Part shown: piece by piece, positions 1 through 5,526 of the stretch
Layout of the letters: each line of letters opens with the position of its first letter
How positions within the stretch are numbered: the stretch's first letter is position 1
Assembly (NCBI GenBank): GCA_046262435.1
Contig: JBHEMT010000110.1
Coordinates: forward strand, 1 to 5,699
Source of the DNA: JBHEMT01 sp046262435
GTDB lineage: Bacteria > Chloroflexota > Dormibacteria > Aeolococcales > Aeolococcaceae
Direction: 5' to 3'
DNA: 5,699 bases
Notes under the pieces: generated by a model
Database searches by the model: none
What the model was told of the DNA's origin: nothing
The model's input: only the letters and a program-made list of their open reading frames with translations
Made by a program: the position numbers and the translations under genes

Positions 1-516
1 TTCCACAAGTGGTGCTGTGCCCCGCGTGGATCGGCGTTCCTGGCGATCGCCCCGGGGCGCCTTGCCGGCCTCCGCGCCGGAGTCGCCGGCGCGCTGACCG
101 CAGACGGCTTTCCCGCGGGCCTCGAGTGGTGGGGGACGGCCGACTACTCAGCCTGGCTCACCACTCCGGCGGCCTTCGACTTTCTCGAGCAGCGCGGGCT
201 CGCAGCGGTACGCGAGCACAACCGTGCCCTGGCGCTCGCTGGCTCCGCCCTTGCGGCCACCGCTCTCCAGGCCTCGCACGCCGACACTCGGTTGCCAATG
301 CAGCTGGTCCCGCTTCCCGCGGGTGTCGGCGACAGCCCACCGCTGGCGCGCCGCCTCCAGGCCGAGATCGGCGAGCGGCTCGGCGCCGAGGTGGCGGTCA
401 CCTGCGCCCGCGGGCGTGGGTTCATCCGGCTTTCGGCCCACCTCTACAACCGCCTGGAGAACTACGCGGTGCTGGCGGAGCGGTTGCCCGCACTCCTCAC
501 CGAGCCCTCTGCCTGA
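1..516 (+). CDS. PLP-dependent class V aminotransferase, isopenicillin-N-epimerase-like (C-terminal part, 5' truncated by window)
   Basis: The reading frame is open from base 1 to the TGA at 514-516 and gives 171 residues of a fold-type I PLP enzyme. It begins FHKWCCAPRGSAFL. The motif H-K-W-x-C-A-P-(K/R)-G-S at residues 2-11 is the PLP-lysine region of class V aminotransferases related to isopenicillin N epimerase, so Lys3 should form the Schiff base. The C-terminal small domain ends with FIRLSAHLYNRLENYAVLAERL (in part), the usual R-x-S-x-x-x-Y-N motif; Arg143 is the expected substrate-carboxylate ligand. The N-terminal half, with the aromatic stacking residue and the PLP-binding Asp, lies outside the window. 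Family members include isopenicillin N epimerases, cysteine desulfurase-like enzymes and EgtE-type ergothioneine enzymes; the substrate cannot be told from this half. The gene is convergent with the HD-domain gene, 10 bp stop to stop. The family call is firm and the exact function unknown. Confidence 0.85.
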   Translation, partial: FHKWCCAPRGSAFLAIAPGRLAGLRAGVAGALTADGFPAGLEWWGTADYSAWLTTPAAFDFLEQRGLAAVREHNRALALAGSALAATALQASHADTRLPMQLVPLPAGVGDSPPLARRLQAEIGERLGAEVAVTCARGRGFIRLSAHLYNRLENYAVLAERLPALLTEPSA

Positions 517-536
517 CACCGGCCCGTCAGCCGGTG
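517..536. terminator. Inverted repeat between convergent genes, possible bidirectional terminator
   Basis: CACCGGC (517-523) and GCCGGTG (530-536) form a perfect 7-bp stem with a 6-nt loop. The hairpin starts directly after the aminotransferase stop codon and overlaps the last codons and stop of the opposite HD gene. No T-tract follows on either side, so it is not a classical intrinsic terminator. GC-rich bacteria often use such U-less hairpins or Rho. Position supports the call more than sequence does. Confidence 0.4.
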
Positions 537-1876
537 CCCAGGGCGCAACGGGCGGCGCGCTCCAGAGTCCCCATGGCGTCGGCGTCATCGGTGAAGATCC
601 GCACCAGCTGGTTGTACTGCGGCAGCCGGGCGACCAGCTCCCGGGTCCGGCTCTTCTCGACCTGCTGCTGCAGCGGGTCGTAGATCACCACCATGCCGTC
701 GTCGGTCATCGGGTTGTCCGGTGACACGGTGGCGCTGGCCACGTCCACCTCGAAGCGCATCGCGCGCGCGTGGGCGGGCAGCTCGGCACGGATGCGCTCG
801 CGCACGGTGGTGACGTCGTACTCGCGACGGGTGATCGTCTCGTACGCCAGCCGCCAGGAGAGGTCGCGGGCGGTGATCCGCGCCCAGGCATCGCCCAAAC
901 GGCGCTCGTCACTGCCGGCCGGCGCGTGGCGCCAGCGGTTGGCCGCCTCGAGCAGCGACCAGTCGGTGAGGTCGAGGTAGGCATCGGTGTGTTCGATCGG
1001 GTTGCCCGGGATCAGCCGGTCCACCGACTCCGCGAAGATCTCGCGCATCGCCAGGTCGAAGCGACGCCCGGTGCGGTGCAGGTACACCTGCGTGTACATG
1101 TAGAGCCGCGCGGTGAGGAACATCTCCAGGGCCGCAACCCCGTGGGCATGGAGCACCATGGTGTCGCCGTGCACGAACGAGTAGTGGATGATCCGCTGCA
1201 CGTCGACCACCCCGACCGACACCCCGCACATGTAGGCGTCACGGGGCACGTAGTCGAGGTTGTCGACCGTCGCCGGCCCGCAGAGCACCGGCTTGCACGC
1301 GCGCAGCCAGCCGGGCGGCGTGTAGCCGGGCATGTCCGCGGGCGCCATAATCCAGGCGATCCAGCGCGGATCGATGCTCTCGCCGGGAGCGAACCGGCCC
1401 GATGGGCTCGTCCGCATCGAGGCGATCAGGTCGGCAAGCCGGGTGGTGATCAGGTGGCGGCCGATGTCCTCATGGTCGATGCCCCAGCGCGCCAGGTACT
1501 CGCGGTCGAAGAAGTGGCCGAAGGGCCCGTGGCCGACGTCGTGGAGCAGGCTGGCCAGACGCAGCGTCTCCTCGACGCAGGCCGGTGAGGGCGCGTCGGG
1601 GAACGCCTGCCGCAAGGAGTCGTCGATCCGCCGCGCGAAGAGCGAGGCGAGGTGCATCGCGCCGAGAAGATGGGTGAAGCGGGAGTGCTCGGCGGTGGGA
1701 AAGATCCACCAGGCCGACTGAAGTTGATGGACGCGTCGCAGCCGCTGCAGCCAGGGGGTGTCGAGGAGGTGGCGCTCGCTCGCCTCCCCTGGCCCGCCCT
1801 TGGTGACCTCGATGTACCCGTACAGAGGGTCGGCGAGTAGGTTGACCTCGCTGAACCGGCTGGCACCATCGCTCAC
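527..1876 (-). CDS. HD-domain phosphohydrolase, SAMHD1-like dNTP triphosphohydrolase family (COG1078)
   Basis: A 449-residue protein with the full metal-binding set of SAMHD1-like HD hydrolases. Arg66 and His69 lie in S-R-F-T-H; His112-Asp113 begin HDVGHGPFGH, which also carries His116 and His121; His135-Glu136 follow in DHED; Asp205 lies in VDNLDYVPRD with Tyr209 and Asp213. These match human SAMHD1 R164/H167, H206/D207, H210/H215, H233/E234, D311, Y315 and D319. The segment around residues 257-281 (ARLYMYTQVYLHRTGRR and on) matches the helix after the core in bacterial members. Known relatives hydrolyse dNTPs to deoxynucleoside plus triphosphate, or other nucleotides, in the cytoplasm; the substrate here is inferred. 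Asn206 replaces the SAMHD1 K312 dNTP contact, so specificity may differ. The start is GTG at 1876-1874, chosen because a TAnnnT -10 lies 6 nt upstream and no Shine-Dalgarno sequence is present. The ATP ligase is divergent. Confidence 0.88.
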   Translation of the reverse strand: MSDGASRFSEVNLLADPLYGYIEVTKGGPGEASERHLLDTPWLQRLRRVHQLQSAWWIFPTAEHSRFTHLLGAMHLASLFARRIDDSLRQAFPDAPSPACVEETLRLASLLHDVGHGPFGHFFDREYLARWGIDHEDIGRHLITTRLADLIASMRTSPSGRFAPGESIDPRWIAWIMAPADMPGYTPPGWLRACKPVLCGPATVDNLDYVPRDAYMCGVSVGVVDVQRIIHYSFVHGDTMVLHAHGVAALEMFLTARLYMYTQVYLHRTGRRFDLAMREIFAESVDRLIPGNPIEHTDAYLDLTDWSLLEAANRWRHAPAGSDERRLGDAWARITARDLSWRLAYETITRREYDVTTVRERIRAELPAHARAMRFEVDVASATVSPDNPMTDDGMVVIYDPLQQQVEKSRTRELVARLPQYNQLVRIFTDDADAMGTLERAARCALGTG

Positions 1877-1882
1877 CCGTCG

Positions 1883-1888
1883 AGTCTA
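1883..1888 (-). promoter_or_regulatory. -10 element of a leaderless promoter for the HD hydrolase gene
   Basis: On the minus strand the hexamer reads TAGACT, a good TAnnnT -10 box. Six nucleotides (CGACGG) separate it from the GTG start at 1876, which places transcription initiation on or next to the start codon. No TTGACA-like -35 is seen 16-18 bp upstream, as is common in high-GC bacteria. Confidence 0.6.
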
Positions 1889-1897
1889 TCGGCGCCT

Positions 1898-1927
1898 GAG
1901 CGGACGGGAGCGGACGCCGGCCGGACG
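1898..1927. repeat. Three phased CGGACG direct repeats between divergent promoters, candidate operator
   Basis: CGGACG occurs at 1901-1906, 1911-1916 and 1922-1927, steps of 10 and 11 bp, so all copies would face the same side of the helix. The first two extend to a perfect 9-mer GAGCGGACG (1898-1906 and 1908-1916). The third ends directly against the ligase -10 box. The array covers the expected -35 zones of both divergent promoters, so a protein bound here could control both genes. Binding is inferred, and short GC-rich repeats arise by chance in such DNA. Confidence 0.35.
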
Positions 1928-1933
1928 TAGCAT
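1928..1933 (+). promoter_or_regulatory. -10 element of a leaderless promoter for the DNA ligase gene
   Basis: The hexamer TAGCAT fits TAnnnT and is followed by 7 nt (CAGTCCG) and then GTG at 1941. This spacing makes GTG 1941 the likely transcript 5' end and start codon. No -35 consensus is visible. Confidence 0.55.
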
Positions 1934-1940
1934 CAGTCCG

Positions 1941-3608
1941 GTGCACCACCACTCGACCATGCTGGCCTTCGCGGCCACCGCCGATGCCATCGCCGCAACC
2001 AGCTCCAAGCGGGCCAAGGTGGAAGCGCTCGCGGGGTATCTGGGCAGCCTCGACGCCGACTCTCTCGCCATCGCCGCCCGGTTCTTCGCAGGGCGGGTAT
2101 TTCCCGCCTGGGACTCGCGGGTGCCGCGGGTGGGCGGTGCGGCCTTCCGCGATGTGCTGCTCAGCCTCACCGGCGTCGCCGAGGGGGAGCTCCGCGCCGT
2201 CTGGGGACGTCACGCCGACGTCGGCGACACGATCCAGGAACTGCTCGACACGGCCGGTCACCGCGGCCAGGGAGGTGTGCCACTGCGCGAGGTGGAGGCC
2301 GGTTTCGACGGCCTCGCGTCCACCGCATCCGCGCGTGCTCGCTCAGCGCGGCTCGGCGAGTTGCTGGCGCGCTGCACGCCGGCCGAGGCTCGGTACGTCA
2401 CCAAGCTGCTCGCGGGCGAGATGCGCATCGGCCTGCGTGAGGGGCTGGTCGAGGAGGCGATCGGCCAGGCCTTCGCGCGCGACGCGACGGCCGTGGCGCG
2501 CGCCGACATGCTCGTGGGCGACCTGGGCGAGGTGGCCCTCCTCGCCCGCGGGGACCGTCTCGGAGAGGCCGCACCCCGGCTCTTCGCCCCGCTTCGGTTC
2601 ATGCTCGCCTCGCCGGTCGCCGACGCCGCCGAGGTGGTTCAGCGGCTCGGGGATGAGGTCTGGGTCGAAGACAAGTACGACGGGGTGAGGTGTGGGCTGC
2701 ACAGCGATGGCAACCGCGCTGAGCTCTTCAGTCGCGACCTCAAGACGATCACCGCGCAGTTTCCCGAGATCGCTGCTGCGGCGCTCACCCTGCCCGGACC
2801 GGTGATCCTCGACGGCGAGCTGCTGGCCATGCGCGACGGTGCGGTGCTGCCCTTTGCTGCGCTGCAGACGCGGTTGGGACGGCTGCGGCCGTCGGCGGCG
2901 TTGCTCGCCGAGGTGCCCGTGGTCTACGTGGCCTGGGACGTCCTCGACCTCGGCGGGACTTCCCTGCTCGACCTGCCGCTGCGCCAGCGCCGGGCGCGCC
3001 TCGAGTCACTGTCACTGGGCGGCAGCTTCGCGCTGGCGCACCTGGAGAGCGCCCGCGGGCCGGCGCAGCTCGACCGGCTGTTCCTGGACGCGCGGGCGCG
3101 CGGCAATGAGGGGCTCATGGCCAAGAATCCCGACTCCCCCTACCTTCCGGGACGGCGGGGGCTGTACTGGCTGAAGCTCAAACGACCCCTGGACACCCTG
3201 GACGTGGTGGTGGTCGGTGCCGAGTACGGCAACGGACGCAGGCGCGGGGTGCTCAGCGACGTCACCTTCGCGGTGCGCGTGGACGACGGTGACGAGCTGG
3301 TCACCATCGGCAAGGCCTACACCGGCCTCACCGACGCGGAGATCGCCGAGATGACCGGCCAGCTGCGCGCCGACACGCTGCACGAGTTCGGCAGGTATCG
3401 CACCGTCCGGCCGCGCATCGTCCTGGAAGTGGCCTTTGACAATGTGCAGCGCTCCACACGGCACCGCTCAGGTTTCGCCCTGCGCTTTCCTCGCATCGTG
3501 CGCTGGCGCCATGACAAGGACATCGCCGAGATCGACACCCTCGGCCGCGTGGCCGCCCTGGTGGGGGCCCGCGAGGCCCCCGGGGCCACGCGGGTCGAGC
3601 AGAGCTGA
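1941..3608 (+). CDS. lig: ATP-dependent DNA ligase (stand-alone, LigB-type)
   Basis: A 555-residue protein that seals nicked DNA through a ligase-AMP intermediate. An N-terminal helical DNA-binding domain (about residues 7-205) contains the ligase signature KLLAGEMRIGLREGLVEEAI. The nucleotidyltransferase domain (about 225-420) has motif I KYDGVR with adenylated Lys245 and Arg250, motif III DGE with Glu293, motif IIIa YVAWD with Asp333, motif IV EGLMAK with Glu390, and motif V LKLK with Lys412 and Lys414. The OB-fold domain (about 425-540) ends in motif VI, RFPRIVRWRHDK, residues 515-526. Nothing resembling LigD polymerase or phosphoesterase domains is attached. Such enzymes act in repair beside the essential NAD-dependent LigA. 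Start: GTG 1941 fits the -10 box 7 nt upstream; the in-frame ATG at 1959 (549 aa) begins MLAFAATADAIAATSS, which resembles family N-termini, and is the alternative. Neither has a Shine-Dalgarno sequence. Confidence 0.95.
   Translation: MHHHSTMLAFAATADAIAATSSKRAKVEALAGYLGSLDADSLAIAARFFAGRVFPAWDSRVPRVGGAAFRDVLLSLTGVAEGELRAVWGRHADVGDTIQELLDTAGHRGQGGVPLREVEAGFDGLASTASARARSARLGELLARCTPAEARYVTKLLAGEMRIGLREGLVEEAIGQAFARDATAVARADMLVGDLGEVALLARGDRLGEAAPRLFAPLRFMLASPVADAAEVVQRLGDEVWVEDKYDGVRCGLHSDGNRAELFSRDLKTITAQFPEIAAAALTLPGPVILDGELLAMRDGAVLPFAALQTRLGRLRPSAALLAEVPVVYVAWDVLDLGGTSLLDLPLRQRRARLESLSLGGSFALAHLESARGPAQLDRLFLDARARGNEGLMAKNPDSPYLPGRRGLYWLKLKRPLDTLDVVVVGAEYGNGRRRGVLSDVTFAVRVDDGDELVTIGKAYTGLTDAEIAEMTGQLRADTLHEFGRYRTVRPRIVLEVAFDNVQRSTRHRSGFALRFPRIVRWRHDKDIAEIDTLGRVAALVGAREAPGATRVEQS
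3563..3581. other. Strong GC hairpin inside the 3' end of the ligase gene
   Basis: GGGGGCC (3563-3569) pairs perfectly with GGCCCCC (3575-3581) across a 5-nt loop. It lies 25-45 bp before the ligase stop and 30 bp beyond the end of the opposite deaminase gene, where it could slow polymerase arriving from the deaminase. There is no T-tract, and coding bias alone could produce it. Confidence 0.3.
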
Positions 3609-3615
3609 GCTCAGC
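3604..3615. repeat. 12-bp perfect palindrome containing both convergent stop codons
   Basis: GCTGAGCTCAGC is a perfect palindrome. Its left half carries the ligase TGA (3606-3608) and its right half carries the TGA of the minus-strand deaminase (TCA at 3611-3613), with 2 bp between them. As a hairpin it would give only 4 bp and a 4-nt loop, so it is a weak terminator by itself. Confidence 0.6.
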
Positions 3616-4189
3616 CGCTGATCAGGGGAGCGAAGAGTCCGTCGCCGTCGAGGGCGGGGTCGCCGACCTGCTCGAATCGGGCGAAGCGGGTGCGGAGGGC
3701 GGCGTACTGCTCCGCCAGCGCCGGGTCGCCATAGGCCTCCACCGGGTCCCAGGGATGCAGGTACTCCACCTCGCGAATCCCCGCCTGGAGCATCTCCTTG
3801 AGACAGCCGAAACAGGGTTGGGTGGTGCTCGTCAGCGACGCGTCGAGCGTCTGCTGGCCGAAGCGTGCCGCGGTGAGGATGGCGTTCTGTTCGGCGTGCA
3901 CGCAGAGGCAGACGTCGTAGGCGCCACCGCGCAGGGTCGCCCCATCACCGCGCCGGGCGCAGCGCAGGCAGCCGCCCTGGGAGCAGTTGGTCATTCCGAA
4001 GGGGGTCCCGTTGTACCCGGTGGAGATCACCCGCCCGTCGCGGATGATCACCGCGCCGACCCTTCGGCCGAGGCAGTCCGCCCGGGTGCGCGCGGCCAGC
4101 GCAATCAACAGGAAGTAGTGCTGCTTGTCCGGTCGCTTGGTGCGCCCCTCCGGCGGCTGGGCACCCGTGAGCGGTTCGACGTCGGCCAC
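3611..4189 (-). CDS. dCMP deaminase (ComEB-type cytidine/deoxycytidylate deaminase)
   Basis: A 192-residue zinc deaminase. The catalytic motif is HAEQNAI with His98 and proton-shuttling Glu100, followed by QPCFGCLKE with zinc ligands Cys126 and Cys129. Before it lies DGRVISTGYNGTPFG (residues 51-65), typical of dCMP deaminases, then Cys69, Cys74 and Cys77, which form the likely second, structural zinc site known in this family. The enzyme converts dCMP to dUMP in the cytoplasm and feeds thymidylate synthase. A C-terminal tail of about 45 residues (from HPWDP, 145) goes beyond the compact core; the equivalent region varies in the family. The start is GTG 4189-4187, with TACGCT 6 nt upstream and no Shine-Dalgarno sequence, which again suggests a leaderless message. 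The gene is convergent with the ligase and divergent from the tRNA gene. dCMP rather than free cytidine or tRNA adenosine is inferred from the TGYNGTP and extra-Cys signature. Confidence 0.92.
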   Translation of the reverse strand: MADVEPLTGAQPPEGRTKRPDKQHYFLLIALAARTRADCLGRRVGAVIIRDGRVISTGYNGTPFGMTNCSQGGCLRCARRGDGATLRGGAYDVCLCVHAEQNAILTAARFGQQTLDASLTSTTQPCFGCLKEMLQAGIREVEYLHPWDPVEAYGDPALAEQYAALRTRFARFEQVGDPALDGDGLFAPLISG

Positions 4190-4195
4190 AACCGG

Positions 4196-4201
4196 AGCGT
4201 A
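4196..4201 (-). promoter_or_regulatory. -10 element of a leaderless promoter for the dCMP deaminase gene
   Basis: The minus strand reads TACGCT, then CCGGTT, then GTG at 4189: a 6-nt gap like that of the HD gene. The same hexamer at the same spacing precedes the last gene in the window. No -35 consensus is seen. Confidence 0.6.
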
Positions 4202-4259
4202 GCGCGAGCCGAGGACCGCGCTGCCGCACGGGCCGGCGAAGTCGCCCTCAGGGGTCCGC

Positions 4260-4265
4260 TACCCT
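4260..4265 (+). promoter_or_regulatory. Probable -10 element of the tRNA promoter
   Basis: TACCCT lies 7 nt before the mature tRNA 5' end at 4273, so transcription would begin at or within a base or two of the tRNA and leave little or no 5' leader for RNase P. The -35 position shows no clear consensus. Confidence 0.45.
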
Positions 4266-4272
4266 GCGCTGG

Positions 4273-4349
4273 GGGCGAGTAGCTCAGCCGGTTAGAGCAG
4301 CGGGCTCATAACCCGACGCGCGCAGGTTCAAATCCTGCCTCGCCCACCA
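4273..4349 (+). tRNA. tRNA with CAT anticodon (elongator Met, or Ile2 after lysidine modification)
   Basis: A complete cloverleaf can be folded by hand. The acceptor stem GGGCGAG (4273-4279) pairs perfectly with CTCGCCC (4339-4345); the discriminator is A4346 and CCA is encoded at 4347-4349. The D stem is GCTC (4282-4285) with GAGC (4295-4298). The anticodon stem 4300-4304/4312-4316 has four pairs and a G-A mismatch at its top (27-43); the loop CTCATAA holds anticodon CAT. The variable loop is 5 nt, and the T arm is GCAGG, TTCAAAT, CCTGC (4322-4338). A paired G1-C72 and a C11-G24 D-stem pair argue against initiator fMet, although the anticodon stem has the three G-C pairs typical of initiators. 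C4-G69 and A73 would suit tRNA-Ile2, but G5-C68 would not, so Met versus Ile2 stays open. Confidence 0.95.
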
Positions 4350-4505
4350 TCCTCTCGGCCGCGCTCGGACCGCCGACCTCACGGGGTGCCAATCGGACCG
4401 GTGGGGCCATGCCGCTCCAACACCCCGGCACCTGCCCGGGGCTGCCGCTCCGGACGCGACTGTAGAGTCGGTCGCCGGTCAGCAGGCTCGGAGGAGAAGC
4501 AGTCG
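4350..4505 (+). other. Intergenic region between the tRNA and the reductase, with promoter and RBS
   Basis: No gene is seen here. TAGAGT at 4463-4468 is a plausible -10 box for the reductase, giving a leader of about 30 nt. GGAGGAG at 4490-4496 is a strong Shine-Dalgarno sequence 9 nt before the ATG at 4506. A stem CCCCGG (4423-4428)/CCGGGG (4436-4441) with a 7-nt loop could end the tRNA transcript but has no T-tract. TCGGACCG occurs twice (4365-4372, 4393-4400) with no evident role. Confidence 0.5.
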
Positions 4506-5477
4506 ATGGACTACACCCATCTCGGTCGTTCCGGTCTCCAGGTGAGCCGGCTCTGCCTGGGAACCATGAACTTCGGTCCGGAGACCTCCGAGGAGGACTC
4601 CCACGCGATCATGGACCGCGCTCACGACCTCGGGATCAACTTCTTCGACACCGCCGACGCGTACGGCTGGAAGAAGGGTGAGGGCATCACCGAGCAGATC
4701 ATCGGCCGGTGGTTCGCCACCGGCGGCGGCCGGCGGGAGCGGACGGTGATCGCCACCAAGCTGTACGCGGACATGGCCGACTGGCCCAACAGCGGACGCC
4801 TGTCAGCGCTGCACATCCGGCGTGCCTGCGAGGACTCGCTGCGTCGCCTGCAGACCGACCACATCGACCTCTACCAGATGCACCACGTCGACCGGGCCAC
4901 CCCGTGGGAGGAGATCTGGCAGGCGATGGAGACGCTAGTCCAGCAGGGCAAGGTGCTCTACGTCGGCTCGAGCAACTTCGCCGGCTGGCACATCGCCAAG
5001 GCACAGGCGGCGGCGACCTCCCGTCATTTCGTCGGCCTGAGCAGTGAGCAGAGCATCTACAACCTGGCCCAGCGGACCGTCGAGCTCGAGGTCCTGCCCG
5101 CGTGTCTCGACTACGGGCTGGGCGTCATCCCGTGGAGCCCGCTCATGGGCGGTCTGCTCGGGGGCGTGCTGCGAAAACAGCACGAGGGCCGGCGCGGCGG
5201 CGAGCGCATCCGCAAGCTTCTCGAGGAGAAGCGCCCGGCGGTGGACGCCTACGAGTCGTTCTGCGCCGAGCTCGGCCACGAGCCCGCCGACGTCGGCCTT
5301 GCGTGGCTGCTGCACCAGCCCGCGGTCACCGCACCGATCATCGGACCGCGCACGGCCGGGCAGCTTGACGGATCGCTGGGCGCGCTCAAGGTCAAGCTCA
5401 ACCGCGCCGCGCTGTCGCGCCTCGACGAGATCTTCCCCGGCCCCGGAGGCAGCGCACCGGAGGCCTACGCCTGGTGA
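4506..5477 (+). CDS. Aldo/keto reductase, NADPH-dependent (YajO/AKR11-like)
   Basis: A 323-residue (alpha/beta)8-barrel oxidoreductase, full length for the family. The catalytic tetrad is Asp48 and Tyr53 (FDTADAYG), Lys85 (VIATK) and His126 (DLYQMH). The N-terminus MDYTHLGRSGLQVSRLCLGTM is the standard first hairpin and strand. VGSSNF (153-158) is the usual cofactor-pocket strand, and PIIGPRTAGQL (277-287) is the NAD(P)H phosphate-binding segment with Arg282 and Gln286. Related soluble enzymes reduce aldehydes and ketones to alcohols; the substrate here is unknown. The start is ATG 4506 because GGAGGAG lies 9 nt upstream and the protein then begins exactly at the family N-terminus. The in-frame ATG at 4386 would add 40 residues unlike the family and lies upstream of the likely promoter. 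This is the only gene in the window with a clear Shine-Dalgarno sequence. It appears to be transcribed alone. Confidence 0.93.
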   Translation: MDYTHLGRSGLQVSRLCLGTMNFGPETSEEDSHAIMDRAHDLGINFFDTADAYGWKKGEGITEQIIGRWFATGGGRRERTVIATKLYADMADWPNSGRLSALHIRRACEDSLRRLQTDHIDLYQMHHVDRATPWEEIWQAMETLVQQGKVLYVGSSNFAGWHIAKAQAAATSRHFVGLSSEQSIYNLAQRTVELEVLPACLDYGLGVIPWSPLMGGLLGGVLRKQHEGRRGGERIRKLLEEKRPAVDAYESFCAELGHEPADVGLAWLLHQPAVTAPIIGPRTAGQLDGSLGALKVKLNRAALSRLDEIFPGPGGSAPEAYAW

Positions 5478-5514
5478 GCCGCCCAGCGCCGTTGAGCCCT
5501 CTCGGGCGCCCGGG

Positions 5515-5520
5515 TACGCT
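5515..5520 (+). promoter_or_regulatory. -10 element of a leaderless promoter for the last gene
   Basis: TACGCT is followed by 6 nt (GCCCGG) and ATG 5527. Hexamer and spacing are identical to those of the dCMP deaminase promoter, and no Shine-Dalgarno sequence lies before the ATG. Confidence 0.55.
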
Positions 5521-5526
5521 GCCCGG

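Noticed and set aside
770..1588. Long open frame on the + strand opposite the HD hydrolase gene (272 codons)
   Set aside because: It is a shadow of the HD gene in GC-rich DNA: Arg/Val/Gly/His-rich translation, no family motif, no start signal. Similar antisense frames at 1470-2261 (-), 3012-3464 (-) and 3755-4282 (+) are rejected for the same reason.
1758..1940. Upstream extension of the ligase frame to an ATG at 1758
   Set aside because: It would overlap the opposite HD gene by more than 100 bp and run through both promoters. The added residues do not resemble the ligase N-terminus, which begins near 1941-1959.
1941..3608. LigD-type NHEJ ligase or an Lhr/exonuclease-associated ligase system
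   Set aside because: No polymerase or phosphoesterase domain is fused, and no Ku, helicase or metallo-beta-lactamase exonuclease gene is next to it within the window.
4273..4349. Initiator tRNA-fMet
   Set aside because: The 1-72 position is a normal G-C pair and the D stem has C11-G24. Bacterial initiators have an unpaired 1-72 position and usually A11-U24.
4365..4400. Direct repeat TCGGACCG twice downstream of the tRNA
   Set aside because: It is only 8 bp, with 28 bp from start to start, and is GC-rich; it is easily due to chance and has no supporting context.
4386..4505. Upstream extension of the reductase frame to an ATG at 4386
   Set aside because: The ATG at 4506 has a strong Shine-Dalgarno sequence and starts the family N-terminus exactly; the extension is Pro/Arg/Ser-rich and lies mostly before the likely promoter.
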